The notes under the pieces: model-generated
Told to the model about the DNA's origin: nothing
Seen by the model: only the letters and a program-made list of their open reading frames with translations
The model's database searches: none
Made by a program: the position numbers and the translations under genes
In this document: positions 7,530 to 16,933 of the stretch, in pieces
Numbering within the stretch: position 1 is the stretch's first letter
Layout of the letters: each line of letters begins with the position of its first letter
Assembly: GCF_005885815.1 (NCBI RefSeq)
Contig: NZ_CP040602.1
Location: 139,630 to 203,629 of the forward strand
Source: Thiomicrorhabdus sediminis
GTDB lineage: Bacteria > Pseudomonadota > Gammaproteobacteria > Thiomicrospirales > Thiomicrospiraceae
Direction: 5' to 3'
DNA length: 64,000 bases

Positions 7530-9568
7530 ATGGTCGCCAATCACTCTTTGCATCATCATGGCCAAGATGCGGGTTGTCAGCATTCACATCATCACGGTCA
7601 GCATAATCATCAGCATATGATTGCCGATTTCAGGAAACGTTTCTGGTTTTCATTGCTGATCACCATTCCGATTTTATTATTGTCACCTTTTCTGCAACAA
7701 ATTTTTGGTTGGCAGCAAGCGCTCGGCTTCGAGCATGATGATTACGTGCTGCTGGCATTAGCGACGCTGATCTACATTTACGGCGGAGCCCCTTTCTTAA
7801 CTGGCCTATGGTACGAATTAAGCAGCCGTCAACCGGGAATGATGACACTGATTGCGATTGCCATCAGTACCGCTTATCTATACAGCGGTATGGTCGTTTT
7901 GGGATTGTCAGGCAAGACGTTTTTTTGGGAGCTGGCCACTTTAATTGATTTGATGCTGCTGGGTCACTGGATTGAAATGAAATCGGTGATGGGCGCCTCT
8001 CAAGCGCTCCAAAAGCTGGCTGAATTGATGCCCACCAGCGCCCATAAAGTGACTGATGAGGGTTTGCTTGATGTCGAAATAGCGTCACTGTTGCCAAATG
8101 ATCTGGTAATCGTCAAACCGGGTGAAAAAGTCCCCACGGACGGCTTGGTTGTCGAAGGTAAAAGCTCTGTTAACCAAGCATTGCTGACCGGTGAAAGCAT
8201 GCCTGTCAGTAAGGCAAAGGATGATCGGGTTATTGCCGGTAGTCTGAATGGCGAAGGCGCCTTGACAGTCAAGGTCGAGAAAACCGGTAAGGATTCCTTT
8301 TTGGCCAAAGTGATTGATTTGGTCGAGCAGGCTCAGCAGAGTAAATCGCGCACCCAGAACCTCGCCAATCGGGCAGCGGTCTGGTTAACCCTTATTGCCT
8401 TGTCGGGGGGGCCTTAACGTTTTTTGTCTGGTCTTTGCTTTTATCGGAGGATATCGCATTTGCTCTGGAACGAACGGTCACCGTGATGGTCATTACTTGC
8501 CCGCATGCATTGGGTTTGGCCATTCCGTTGGTGGTTGCGGTCTCCACCTCTATCGGGGCGCGACAGGGTTTGATGGTGCGAAATCGTGCCGCTTTCGAAT
8601 TGGCGAGAAAACTAGAGGTGGTGGTGTTCGATAAAACCGGGACCCTGACGAAGGGGGAGTTTGGTATTACTGCAATCATTAATTTGGCCCAAGATGTCTC
8701 TGAAGCGGAGTTGCTGAATTTGGCGGCATCGGTGGAACAGGATTCGGAACACCCGATTGCCAAGGCCTTGAGCCAAACCGTATCAAAACAAGCCAAGCTA
8801 AGTCATTTTAAAGTCAGCGAATTCAAGGCAATTCCAGGCAAAGGCGCACAGGCTCTGGTAGATGGTCGCTTGGTGCAGGTGGTCAGTCCGGGGTATTTAT
8901 CCGAACAGTCGATAGACTACGATTGCCAAGCGGTTGATCAGGCGTTCGCTAGTGGTAAGACGGTGGTGTTTGTTCTGGTTGAGAATGTCTTAAAAGGAGC
9001 AATAGTTTTATCCGACTTGATTAAAGAAGAGGCAAGCGCCAGTATTCAAGCATTACAGCAAAAGGGGATTAAATGCATGATGCTGACGGGCGATAATCGC
9101 CAAGTTGCCGCCGCGGTCGCTGAGCAAATTGGTTTGGATGATTATTTTGCTGAGGTATTGCCGGAGCAAAAAGCGCAAACCATTCAGCAATTACAGCAAA
9201 AAGGCTATGTGGTTGCCATGGTGGGGGATGGCGTCAATGACGCCCCCGCATTAGCGCAGGCCGATGTCGGTATTGCCATCGGTGCCGGTACCGAGGTTGC
9301 CATAGAGTCGGCGGATATCGTTTTGGTCAACAATACTCCTCGGGATGTCGTCGCGGTAATCAATCTCGCTCGGGCGACCTATGAGAAAATGCTGCAAAAT
9401 TTATGGTGGGCGGCGGGTTACAATATTTTGGCCATGCCTTTGGCCGCCGGAGTCTTGATCGGTGTCGGCATTGTCTTAAGCCCGGCGGTCGGCGCGGTTA
9501 TGATGTCGTTGAGTACCATTGTGGTGGCAATCAATGCGCAGCTATTGAAGTATCAAAAAGTCTCCTGA
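7530..9568 (+). pseudogene. copB: CopB-type copper-exporting P1B-ATPase, interrupted by a -1 frameshift in a G tract
   Basis: Two overlapping frames encode one ATPase. The first (7530-8417, 295 aa) has a His-rich N-terminus (HHHGQ, HSHHHGQHNHQ), the first membrane helices and the A-domain motif LTGES, then ends SGGP-stop. The second carries the CPH membrane motif (ITCPHALGLAIPL), the phosphorylation motif DKTGT and the hinge GDGVNDAPAL. Reading 7 G's (8405-8411) with a slip of -1 joins them as ALSGGALTFFVW, giving 679 residues, normal for CopB. CPH rather than CPC places it in the CopB subtype. One missing G could be a true mutation, a sequencing error, a phase-variable tract or recoding. ATG 7530 is chosen because GGAG ends 6 bp upstream. 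Confidence 0.88.
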
Positions 9569-9603
9569 AAGTACATAACCGATGTCAGCGAATTTTGCAG
9601 GGC

Positions 9604-9632
9604 TGGCATGGGATGATGCCAATCTCTATAAT
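9604..9632 (+). promoter_or_regulatory. possible promoter with overlapping dyad for the 9660 gene
   Basis: TATAAT at 9627-9632 is a perfect -10 box 28 bp before the start codon. The dyad TGGCAT-GGGATG-ATGCCA at 9604-9621 covers the -35 position, where no good -35 hexamer is seen. That would suit an activator or repressor site. This is inference from sequence only. Confidence 0.35.
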
Positions 9633-9659
9633 AGGCGCAACTGAAATGAAAGGCCGATT

Positions 9660-10109
9660 ATGAACTTATTAAACCTAGAACTTAAAAACCGCGATTCGTT
9701 TTCGAATATCGTCAAGACATTGGTACAGAAACATCATAATGATCCTAAAGAGATGTTTATGCATGCGTTGGAAAGCGAGGCGGAACCGGAAATGAACTAT
9801 TGGATGACCATGGTTTTGGTTCAGGAGTATTTTGTCTCTCCACAAATGGAAGTGGCCAAGGATGCCGCCGGTGAGCCGGTAAAAGCTTTACAGGCGGCTT
9901 GTTTGCTAAAAAATGTCGGAGTGGTTGCTGCTCTACTTGAATTGGGCGGTTTCAAAGGCAGCGTGACCGATAAGGATTTTCAGCTGGCGGCGCGCATTGC
10001 CTCATCACATGAAGATCAGGCGGTATTGGCGTTAATGATGAAATACGCCCAGGAAAAAGATCTTTTGGAACCTTTTATGCGCAACCTGCAGGGTGAGACA
10101 TTGCAATAA
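9660..10109 (+). CDS. conserved-looking protein of unknown function
   Basis: The product is 149 residues, soluble and without signal peptide, membrane segment or cysteine-rich motif. It is probably mostly alpha-helical: it is rich in Ala, Leu, Met and Glu, with repeats of amphipathic pattern such as ALQAACLLKNVGVVAALLEL. That recalls HEAT- or ankyrin-like helical repeats, but I cannot assign it. A perfect TATAAT stands 28 bp upstream. It is separated from the copper ATPase by 91 bp and from the peroxidase gene by an OxyR-like site, so it is probably its own transcription unit. Confidence 0.7.
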   Translation: MNLLNLELKNRDSFSNIVKTLVQKHHNDPKEMFMHALESEAEPEMNYWMTMVLVQEYFVSPQMEVAKDAAGEPVKALQAACLLKNVGVVAALLELGGFKGSVTDKDFQLAARIASSHEDQAVLALMMKYAQEKDLLEPFMRNLQGETLQ

Positions 10110-10139
10110 AACCTTTGTTTTGAACCGTCTAGATTTATG

Positions 10140-10154
10140 ATAGGTAAAAACTAT
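10140..10154. promoter_or_regulatory. OxyR-like operator half-site upstream of prx-grx
   Basis: ATAGGTAAAAACTAT matches the OxyR half-operator ATAGnTnnnAnCTAT at all ten fixed positions. The next 15-bp half, at the canonical 7-bp spacing (10162-10176), matches only 4 of 10. It lies about 140 bp before the peroxidase start. The downstream gene is a classical OxyR target type. Confidence 0.6.
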
Positions 10155-10293
10155 CATTTTGTTTAAAACATTTTATTTCACTAATTCATGATATTTCACT
10201 ACAATCGCAACTCATGACGAGATATGATGTTTTCGACTGATATATTTCTCGCGAATTATTAATTTTTTATTTGTTAACTTTTAGGAGTAAAAC

Positions 10294-11031
10294 ATGGCAC
10301 TTAAGAATATGGAAGGACAAATGGTTCCTAACGTTGTGTTCCGTACACGTCAGAACAATGAATGGGTAGACGTAAGTACAGACGAGCTATTCAAAGGTAA
10401 AACAGTAGTTGTATTTTCACTACCTGGTGCTTTCACACCAACATGTTCGTCAACTCACCTTCCACGCTACAACGAGCTAGCGCCTGTATTTAAAGAAAAC
10501 GGTGTTGATGACATTATCTGTCTATCAGTTAACGATACTTTCGTAATGAATGCTTGGGCTGCGGACCAGGAGTCTACCAACGTAACACTAATTCCAGACG
10601 GTAACGGTGAGTTCTCTGACGGTATGGGTATGTTGGTTGACAAGGATGACCTAGGTTTCGGTAAGCGTTCATGGCGTTATTCAATGCTTGTTAAAGACGG
10701 CAAGATTGAGAAAATGTTCATCGAACCAGAAGTTCCTGGTGACCCATTTGAAGTTTCAGATGCAGACACTATGTTGAACTACATCAACCCTAACGCTTCT
10801 GCGCCTAAGGTTGCGACTGTTTTCACTAAAGAAGGTTGCCCATTCTGCGTTAAAGCGAAAGCGATGTTGAACGACAACAACATTCATTTTGAAGAAATTC
10901 AGATCACTAATTCTGGTACTACATCACGTACTCTATGGGCGGTTGCTAAAGCGGAAACTGTTCCTCAGGTATTTATCGATGGTCAGCACATTGGTGGTTC
11001 AGAAGAATTGGCAAACTTCCTAGCGTCTTAA
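10294..11031 (+). CDS. peroxiredoxin-5/glutaredoxin fusion (glutathione-dependent peroxidase)
   Basis: This is a 245-residue hybrid. Residues 1-165 are a Prx5-type peroxiredoxin with the peroxidatic Cys51 in [12 protein letters not shown]. Residues about 172-245 are a glutaredoxin with Cys182 and Cys185 (GCPFC) and the GSH-binding TVPQVFIDG. In the characterised Haemophilus and Chromatium homologues the fused glutaredoxin recycles the peroxiredoxin with glutathione. It reduces H2O2 and organic peroxides in the cytoplasm. Glutathione reductase follows directly downstream behind a terminator, completing the cycle. The ribosome site TAGGAG is strong. Codon use favours GGT, GTT and CTA, which suggests high expression. 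Confidence 0.95.
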   Translation: MALKNMEGQMVPNVVFRTRQNNEWVDVSTDELFKGKTVVVFSLPGAFTPTCSSTHLPRYNELAPVFKENGVDDIICLSVNDTFVMNAWAADQESTNVTLIPDGNGEFSDGMGMLVDKDDLGFGKRSWRYSMLVKDGKIEKMFIEPEVPGDPFEVSDADTMLNYINPNASAPKVATVFTKEGCPFCVKAKAMLNDNNIHFEEIQITNSGTTSRTLWAVAKAETVPQVFIDGQHIGGSEELANFLAS

Positions 11032-11118
11032 TTGCCAATTTAGACTGAATGGCGACTGTAATGCGAGTTAGCAACAGTACGCTAAGCGAACGGCTAAGTA
11101 TTAGCTGTTGAGAAAAAG

Positions 11119-11147
11119 CCGATGGATTTTATCTATCGGCTTTTTTG
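11119..11147 (+). terminator. rho-independent terminator after prx-grx
   Basis: AGCCGAT pairs with ATCGGCT, followed by TTTTTT. It separates prx-grx from gor, although read-through is possible. Confidence 0.8.
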
Positions 11148-11191
11148 TTCGCTGACTGTAAATCTTCAAAGTAAGAGCCAAGGAAATTACT

Positions 11192-12547
11192 ATGAAATAT
11201 GATTACGACATTATCGCGATTGGTGCCGGTAGTGGTGGTTTATCTGTTGTTGAACGTGCAGCAGAATACGGTAAAAAATGTGCCGTAGTGGAAGCAAAAA
11301 AACTAGGCGGGACTTGCGTTAATATCGGTTGTGTACCGAAAAAAGTCATGTGGTTCGGTGCGCATATCGCTGAGGCGGTTCGTGATGCCAAAGACTTCGG
11401 TTTTGATATCAACCAGAACGGATTCGACTGGGGCACCCTGGTTGAGAAACGTGAGAACTATATCAACAATATCACCACTTGGTATAACGGCTATATGGCC
11501 GACAAAGGTGTTGAGGTTCTGCACGGTTGGGGCAGTTTTGTTGATAACCATACGGTCGATGTTGATGGTAAACGTTATACGGCGGAAACCATTGTGATTG
11601 CACCGGGTGGACGCCCATTGATTCCGAATGAAACAGAAAATGCCGATTTGGGGATTACTTCTGACGGTTTCTTTCAGCTGACAGAGCAGCCTAAAAAAGT
11701 CGCGGTAATCGGTAGTGGTTATATTGCAGTTGAATTGGCCGGTGTTTTCCAAGCGCTTGGTACCGATACCAGTTTATTGAGTCGCAAAGACTTGGTATTG
11801 CGTGGTTTTGATGACATGATTCGCGAAACCTTAACGGATGCGATGATTACCTCCGGTATTCACAAAGAGTATCACTTCAAGGTCAAAAAGCTGATTAAGG
11901 CAGATGACGGTACCATTACGGTAGAAAGTGAAGACGGGCAGCATCTTGAAGGATTTGATCAGGTGGTCTGGGCTGTGGGTCGAGAAACCCTAATTGAGCC
12001 GCTAAAATTGGATAATGTCGGTTTGAAAGCGAATGGCCGCGGCTTTATCGAAGTGGACGAATATCATAAAACCGATGTCGATAATATCTATGCGATTGGT
12101 GATGTCACCGGGCAACCTCAGCTAACGCCTGTGGCGATCCGTGCCGGCCGTTATCTAGCCGAGCGTTTATACAACAATAAGCCTGAGTTGAAGTTGGATT
12201 TAAGTTCTGTGCCCACCGTTATCTTCTCGCATCCTCCGGTCGGAACGGTCGGTTTGCCTGAGCATGAAGCGCGTGCCAAGTATGGTCATGACAATGTTAA
12301 GGTGTATACATCAAGTTTCACACCAATGCGTTATGCCTTTACCGAGCATCAGATCAAAACCGCTTTGAAATTGGTGGTTACTGGTGAAGAGGAAAAGGTG
12401 GTCGGCATTCATATTGTCGGTGATGGCGCCGATGAAATGCTGCAAGGTTTTGCCGTAGCGGTGCAAATGGGCGCGACCAAAGCCGATTTGGACGCAACCA
12501 TTGCGATTCACCCTTCAAGTTCCGAAGAGCTTGTTACCATGCGTTAA
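11192..12547 (+). CDS. gor: glutathione-disulfide reductase
   Basis: The product is 451 residues, the normal size for Gor. It has the FAD-binding GAGSGG near residue 10 and redox-active Cys42 and Cys47 in [13 protein letters not shown], the same numbering as I recall for E. coli. The NAD(P)H-binding [11 protein letters not shown] is followed by SRKDLVLR, whose two arginines are the NADPH-specificity residues. The C-terminal IHPSSSEE carries the active-site His-Glu pair. An NADH-type glutathione-amide reductase, as in Chromatium, is less likely because of those arginines. It supplies GSH to the upstream peroxidase. Confidence 0.95.
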   Translation: MKYDYDIIAIGAGSGGLSVVERAAEYGKKCAVVEAKKLGGTCVNIGCVPKKVMWFGAHIAEAVRDAKDFGFDINQNGFDWGTLVEKRENYINNITTWYNGYMADKGVEVLHGWGSFVDNHTVDVDGKRYTAETIVIAPGGRPLIPNETENADLGITSDGFFQLTEQPKKVAVIGSGYIAVELAGVFQALGTDTSLLSRKDLVLRGFDDMIRETLTDAMITSGIHKEYHFKVKKLIKADDGTITVESEDGQHLEGFDQVVWAVGRETLIEPLKLDNVGLKANGRGFIEVDEYHKTDVDNIYAIGDVTGQPQLTPVAIRAGRYLAERLYNNKPELKLDLSSVPTVIFSHPPVGTVGLPEHEARAKYGHDNVKVYTSSFTPMRYAFTEHQIKTALKLVVTGEEEKVVGIHIVGDGADEMLQGFAVAVQMGATKADLDATIAIHPSSSEELVTMR

Positions 12548-12571
12548 TCTGCATTTAGCACTGCAGTCCAA

Positions 12572-12607
12572 AGCCCGTTTGCCCTTATTGGGCAAGCGGG
12601 TTTTTTG
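12572..12607 (+). terminator. rho-independent terminator after gor
   Basis: CCCGTTTGCCC pairs with GGGCAAGCGGG (one G-T wobble) across a TTATT-type loop and is followed by TTTTTT. Confidence 0.85.
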
Positions 12608-12709
12608 TTTTCAGAGCACGCATATCGCTGTTTGATAATCCCATTATTATCCTGTTTTGCATGTCTTAAGAGATTCTTCATAATTTTTTTCATCGAACCG
12701 CTTGCAAAT

Positions 12710-12768
12710 GCAAATTATTCTCGTTAACATTGCCTCCATAAAAGTTAATGCAAATTATTATCATTAAG
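12710..12768. promoter_or_regulatory. tandem Fur-box-like sequences upstream of the iron operon
   Basis: Two near-identical 19-mers start at 12710 and 12750, exactly 40 bp apart. Both begin GCAAATTATT and continue as CTCGTTAAC and ATCATTAAG. Against the 19-bp Fur consensus they match about 12 and 13 positions. The second contains the strong core TTATCATTA seen in many Fur sites after shift. They precede a clear iron-acquisition operon by about 130 bp. The rest of the 346-bp gap 12548-12893 holds the gor terminator and no evident gene. Confidence 0.65.
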
Positions 12769-12893
12769 CTTCAGTTTTAAGAATAACTAGATTTTGATAG
12801 CGCTTTAACGCCAGAGCCATTTTGTAGCGTTTGTAAAACTCTCCTAAAGTAAACGGTCGTAGTCGGTCTGGCATAAAGTGTAAAGGACACATT

Positions 12894-14282
12894 ATGGAAT
12901 TGATTTCACGAGTAGCCCCTTTTGCCGCAAGCCTGTTATTGGCATCAACCGCAGTGATGAGCACTGCGGTACAGGCTGTCGAGCATGATTTAAACAAAAT
13001 GAAAAAGGTGCTGGAAAGCAATGCCGATATGGGTTTGGCGGTTTATAGCGATACCTTGAATACGGCAAAACAGTTGCGTAAGGCGATTGCCGAGTTACGT
13101 GCTCAACCCAATCAAGCCAATTTAATGGCGGCTAGAAAAGCCTGGCTGGTAGCGCGTGAGCCCTATGGCCAGAGTGAAGCGTTCCGTTTCCGCCTAAGTC
13201 CGATCGACTCAAGTAACTATAAAGACGAAGACGGTCTGGAAGGTGATATTAATGCCTGGCCTTTAGGTGAAGCCCTAATCGATTATGTGGTGGTCGGTAA
13301 TGATTTCGGCAATGACCAATTAGGCGTCAGCGCACACCAAACACCGGTAAACGGCGGTAAAGCCATTACGGTCGATAGTCTGCAAGCCAATATCATCAAT
13401 ACGCCAAGTATTGAGATCACACCAGCATTGATCGCGAACACAGCAACAGCGGAAGATGAGCACGATGTGTTGGCAGGATATCATGCAATTGAATTCATGC
13501 TTTGGGGACAGGATCTGAATAATAGCGGTTCGGCCGATACACAGGGTAAACGTCAGCAGGCGGTTAAAACGTGGCAATCGATTAATGCAACCGGTGGACA
13601 GCGCCCGCTAACCGATTTTATCTCCAAACAGGAAAATGATGCGGCCGATCGCCGTCTAACCTTTTTGGAAGTGGTTACCGATAAGTTGGTGGCCGATTTA
13701 CAGACCGTGGTCGATGGATGGAAGCAAGGTGTGCAGGGCAACTATCGTGACAAATTCACCACAGTCAATAGCATTGATGAAGCCAAGCAGAAGTTTGCCG
13801 AGATTCTGACCGGCATAGGCACGCTTGCCGAGGGTGAATTAGCGGGTGAACGTATGCAGATTGCCTTGTCAGCGGATTCTCAAGAAGATGAGCAGTCATG
13901 TTTTTCTGACAATACGCACCGTGATATCTGGCTAGATGTCCAAGGTATCGTCAATATCTATTATGGCGATTACCGCGGCTACGATGCTAATCTGGATGGT
14001 AAGCCCGATAGTGGAAATTCACTTAAAGGCTATGGGATTGATGACTATTTGACAGATATCGGCGAGCGTCAGTTAGGCAAGGATGTGGAAGCCAAGTTGG
14101 CATTGATTCAAAACGGCGCCAACAAGATTGACGCTATGGCGCGTCAGGGTACTCCGGTGGATGTGATGATTATGGATCCAGGTAGCGATGCAGCCAAGCC
14201 TATGCGTGACACCATTGTGGCATTAAATAAACAGTCTGCCTCAATTGCCAAACTAGCTAAGGCGATTGATATACAGCACTAA
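12894..14282 (+). CDS. imelysin-family (M75) periplasmic iron-regulated protein
   Basis: This 462-residue protein has a signal peptide at 1-28 (cleavage after TAVQA). The imelysin domain contains the GxHxxE motif, here GYHAIEFMLWG near residue 200. Family members such as IrpA and ICMP are iron-regulated and are now viewed as iron-related binding proteins more than proteases. The start is supported by AAAGGA before the ATG. It is the first gene of a six-gene operon behind tandem Fur-like boxes. The acidic C-terminal half, rich in D and N, contains a possible metal-binding stretch (YDANLDGKPDSGN). Confidence 0.9.
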   Translation: MELISRVAPFAASLLLASTAVMSTAVQAVEHDLNKMKKVLESNADMGLAVYSDTLNTAKQLRKAIAELRAQPNQANLMAARKAWLVAREPYGQSEAFRFRLSPIDSSNYKDEDGLEGDINAWPLGEALIDYVVVGNDFGNDQLGVSAHQTPVNGGKAITVDSLQANIINTPSIEITPALIANTATAEDEHDVLAGYHAIEFMLWGQDLNNSGSADTQGKRQQAVKTWQSINATGGQRPLTDFISKQENDAADRRLTFLEVVTDKLVADLQTVVDGWKQGVQGNYRDKFTTVNSIDEAKQKFAEILTGIGTLAEGELAGERMQIALSADSQEDEQSCFSDNTHRDIWLDVQGIVNIYYGDYRGYDANLDGKPDSGNSLKGYGIDDYLTDIGERQLGKDVEAKLALIQNGANKIDAMARQGTPVDVMIMDPGSDAAKPMRDTIVALNKQSASIAKLAKAIDIQH

Positions 14283-14306
14283 AGTTTCAAGAGCATTGAT
14301 TGAACC

Positions 14307-15782
14307 ATGTTGAACCGATATAGCCATACAGTTTATCAAGTGCAGCGCTGTCGCGTTATGCAAGGTTATATCGTAGCGGCGTTGGCTATTTGCATTGTGA
14401 TGTTGTTCTTGCCGAACAGTGCTATGGCTAACGCCAAATTACCTGGCGGTGATGGCAGTGTTGAATATCAGCCGTTTGCTTCGTATTTATTGCCAATGGC
14501 AAATATGTCTGAAGATGCAAAGACCGACTTTCATGCTGCCAGAGCGTTGGCGCATCAACCGTGGGTCAAGGCTCCGGCTTCAACCACCGCCAGAGATGGT
14601 TTGGGGCCGATCTATAATGCGAGAAGCTGTTTAGCCTGTCATATCAATGGTGGACGAGGTTTAATGCCGAATGATGGCAAGCAGAGACTGACTCAGGGAG
14701 TGGTTCGCCTGTCGGTTGAGGATGAAAAAGGTGTCAGAGCGCACCCGGTATATGGAGAGCAATTGCAGACACAATCGATCGCCTTGGCGCATCAATTGAA
14801 TCTAGCCGCATCCCTGTATAAAAGCGAGCCAAAGCCGGAAGCCTATGCTTATATTGATTGGCAATATAAGCAGTATGTCTATGCCGATGGCAGTAAGGTC
14901 GAGCTGCGTCATCCCAAGTTGCGTTTGCAACGATTGGCTTATGGTGAACTGGGTGAAAAGGTGCGTTTGAGCTTGCGCAATGCGCCGCCAATCCATGGCG
15001 TTGGACTGCTGGAAATGATTAGCGAAAAGGATATTCTCGCTAACCAGAAACAGCAGGCAGATCAAGGACTGGTAAGCGGAAAAGTTAATAGGGTGTTTGA
15101 TCCGCAAAGCGCCCAGACGGTGATCGGCCGTTTTGGCTGGAAAGCCAATCAGCCGAGCGTATTGGTGCAGACGGCACAGGCGTTTCAGCAGGATATCGGT
15201 ATCAGTAATCCGCTGTTCACAGATCAGCCGTGCACGCGGTATGAAAAAGAATGCCGTCAGCAGCCGTTAGGTTATGTCAGGAACTCGAAGGAGCCGTTTG
15301 AGTTAAATAATAGATTGCTGCAAGCGGTTGCCGATTTCAGTAAAAACCTGGCTGTACCCAAAGCCAGACAGATGGGAAAAACGCTATCCGTACAGGGCGA
15401 CAAGCTGTTTAAGCAGACGGGATGCATTGCTTGTCATAAAGCAAGCTATGTCACCACTGAAGATAAACAATTTCCGCAGTTGTCCAATCAGCAGATCTGG
15501 CCCTATAGCGACCTGCTGGTGCATGATATGGGCGAGGCCTTGGCAGACAATCGTAGCGATTTTCTGGCCGGCGGTCGCGAATGGCGAACCGCTCCGCTTT
15601 GGGGGATAGGGTTAAGTGAACGAGTTAACGGTAGTCATAACTTTTTACATGATGGTCGGGCGCGTACAATTGAGGAAGCGATTCTTTGGCATGGTGGAGA
15701 AGCTGAATTCAGCAAGCAAAATTTTGTAAAATTGACTCAGCAACAACGTCAATTGCTTTTAGACTTCATTAAAGCCATCTAG
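14307..15782 (+). CDS. di-haem c-type oxidoreductase, DUF1111 family
   Basis: This 491-residue secreted cytochrome has two haem-binding CxxCH motifs: SCLACH near residue 110 and GCIACH near 374. The hydrophobic stretch before NSAMAN is a signal peptide; the start could also be ATG 14358. DUF1111 proteins are often called thiol oxidoreductases, but this is not biochemically secure. They accompany imelysin genes in iron-regulated operons of other proteobacteria. The gap to the upstream imelysin is 24 bp. It acts in the periplasm and could change the redox state of iron before uptake; that role is inferred. Confidence 0.9.
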   Translation: MLNRYSHTVYQVQRCRVMQGYIVAALAICIVMLFLPNSAMANAKLPGGDGSVEYQPFASYLLPMANMSEDAKTDFHAARALAHQPWVKAPASTTARDGLGPIYNARSCLACHINGGRGLMPNDGKQRLTQGVVRLSVEDEKGVRAHPVYGEQLQTQSIALAHQLNLAASLYKSEPKPEAYAYIDWQYKQYVYADGSKVELRHPKLRLQRLAYGELGEKVRLSLRNAPPIHGVGLLEMISEKDILANQKQQADQGLVSGKVNRVFDPQSAQTVIGRFGWKANQPSVLVQTAQAFQQDIGISNPLFTDQPCTRYEKECRQQPLGYVRNSKEPFELNNRLLQAVADFSKNLAVPKARQMGKTLSVQGDKLFKQTGCIACHKASYVTTEDKQFPQLSNQQIWPYSDLLVHDMGEALADNRSDFLAGGREWRTAPLWGIGLSERVNGSHNFLHDGRARTIEEAILWHGGEAEFSKQNFVKLTQQQRQLLLDFIKAI

Positions 15783-15822
15783 TAAAAGCATTCCCGATCA
15801 GATTTTAAAATAGGTAAATATT

Positions 15823-16908
15823 ATGCAAGCCGAGACAAAGACGATCCTGAAACCCCGCCTGGTATTTTTGCTTTTAGCGGCACTGGCGCTGGGAGCATGT
15901 CAATCAGATCCGCTAAAGAAAGCGCCATTGGCGCAGATTGAGCTGGGTAAGAAAGGCTTGCAGTCGATTATCGACACCAGTGCCGATGAGGTGATGATTC
16001 CCCGTATTCAACAGTGGCAAAAATCAGCGCTGTTAATGCAAAAATCGACAATGGATTTTTGTCAGCAGCCAAATGAAGATGGCTTGGTTGATTTACAAAA
16101 AGACTTTAAGCAGCTGTATCTCGATTGGAACGGTGTCATGTTATTTGATTTTGGCCCTTTACGAGACAATCTGTTTTTTCCAAAAATCCATTTTGTTGAA
16201 TCGATGCGCCAAAGAGGTCGTGATTACAGTCATTCGATTCGCGACAATATCAAGCGTCGTTTAGAAGATGATAAAGCTTTGCATCAAGCCTATTTCAATA
16301 AGTTGAAATTCAATCTGGTGGGGATGCCGGCAATTGAAATTCTACTCTTTGATGGCGCCAACGATGTTCTGTTAAAGAGTTATCAGCAGCCAAGAAAATG
16401 CCAGCTATTACAGGGCATGGTGGATTTGAACGAACGTATTGCCAGCTATGTGTTGACGGGTTGGACTTCCGGTCATCAGGGAAAAACCGGCTATAGAGAA
16501 TTGTTTGTCAGCGCTAAGCTGGAGGGTGGTGAGCAACCGTTAAGTAAGCTTTTATATGCCATGCAGGACTATTTACGTTACATCACTCAGCGTAAATTAA
16601 ATGGCAGATTGGATGCGCAGTTGTCTGACATGAGTTGGCCTAATCTGGCCGCCGGTTTGGATGCCGTTGAAATGCTCTATAGCGGAAACCAAAGCAACTT
16701 AAGCATTCGCGGTTATCTATGGAAAGCGGCGCGGAAACAGGAAGTCAAAGATTTTGATGAGCAAATGAATCTGGCCAGAATAGCTATCGAAAATCGCGAT
16801 AAGGCTGCTTTGGCAAAAGCCTATAGTGCGATGATCGGGTATCTTGAAAAACCGATTCCTAAAGCATTGGGAATGAATCTGGGAATGAATTTTGTCGATG
16901 GTGACTGA
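15823..16908 (+). CDS. imelysin-family lipoprotein
   Basis: The 361-residue product has a lipoprotein signal with lipobox ALGACQ, so it is anchored to a membrane by the Cys at about residue 26. It belongs to the imelysin-like family, shorter than the first paralogue. The equivalent of the GxHxxE motif reads GMPAIEILLFDG, without the His, so this paralogue has probably lost that metal ligand. That parallels the paired imelysins found in Pseudomonas operons. A 40-bp gap separates it from the DUF1111 gene, and it ends just before the DUF1513 gene. Confidence 0.85.
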   Translation: MQAETKTILKPRLVFLLLAALALGACQSDPLKKAPLAQIELGKKGLQSIIDTSADEVMIPRIQQWQKSALLMQKSTMDFCQQPNEDGLVDLQKDFKQLYLDWNGVMLFDFGPLRDNLFFPKIHFVESMRQRGRDYSHSIRDNIKRRLEDDKALHQAYFNKLKFNLVGMPAIEILLFDGANDVLLKSYQQPRKCQLLQGMVDLNERIASYVLTGWTSGHQGKTGYRELFVSAKLEGGEQPLSKLLYAMQDYLRYITQRKLNGRLDAQLSDMSWPNLAAGLDAVEMLYSGNQSNLSIRGYLWKAARKQEVKDFDEQMNLARIAIENRDKAALAKAYSAMIGYLEKPIPKALGMNLGMNFVDGD

Positions 16909-16933
16909 AGACCGTCGGCTCAAAGGTATTGAT

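Noticed and set aside
11042..11110. possible repeat or small RNA between prx-grx and gor
   Set aside because: Only short imperfect repeats (such as CTAAGCG/GGCTAAG) are seen, with no promoter, so it is not supported as an RNA gene.
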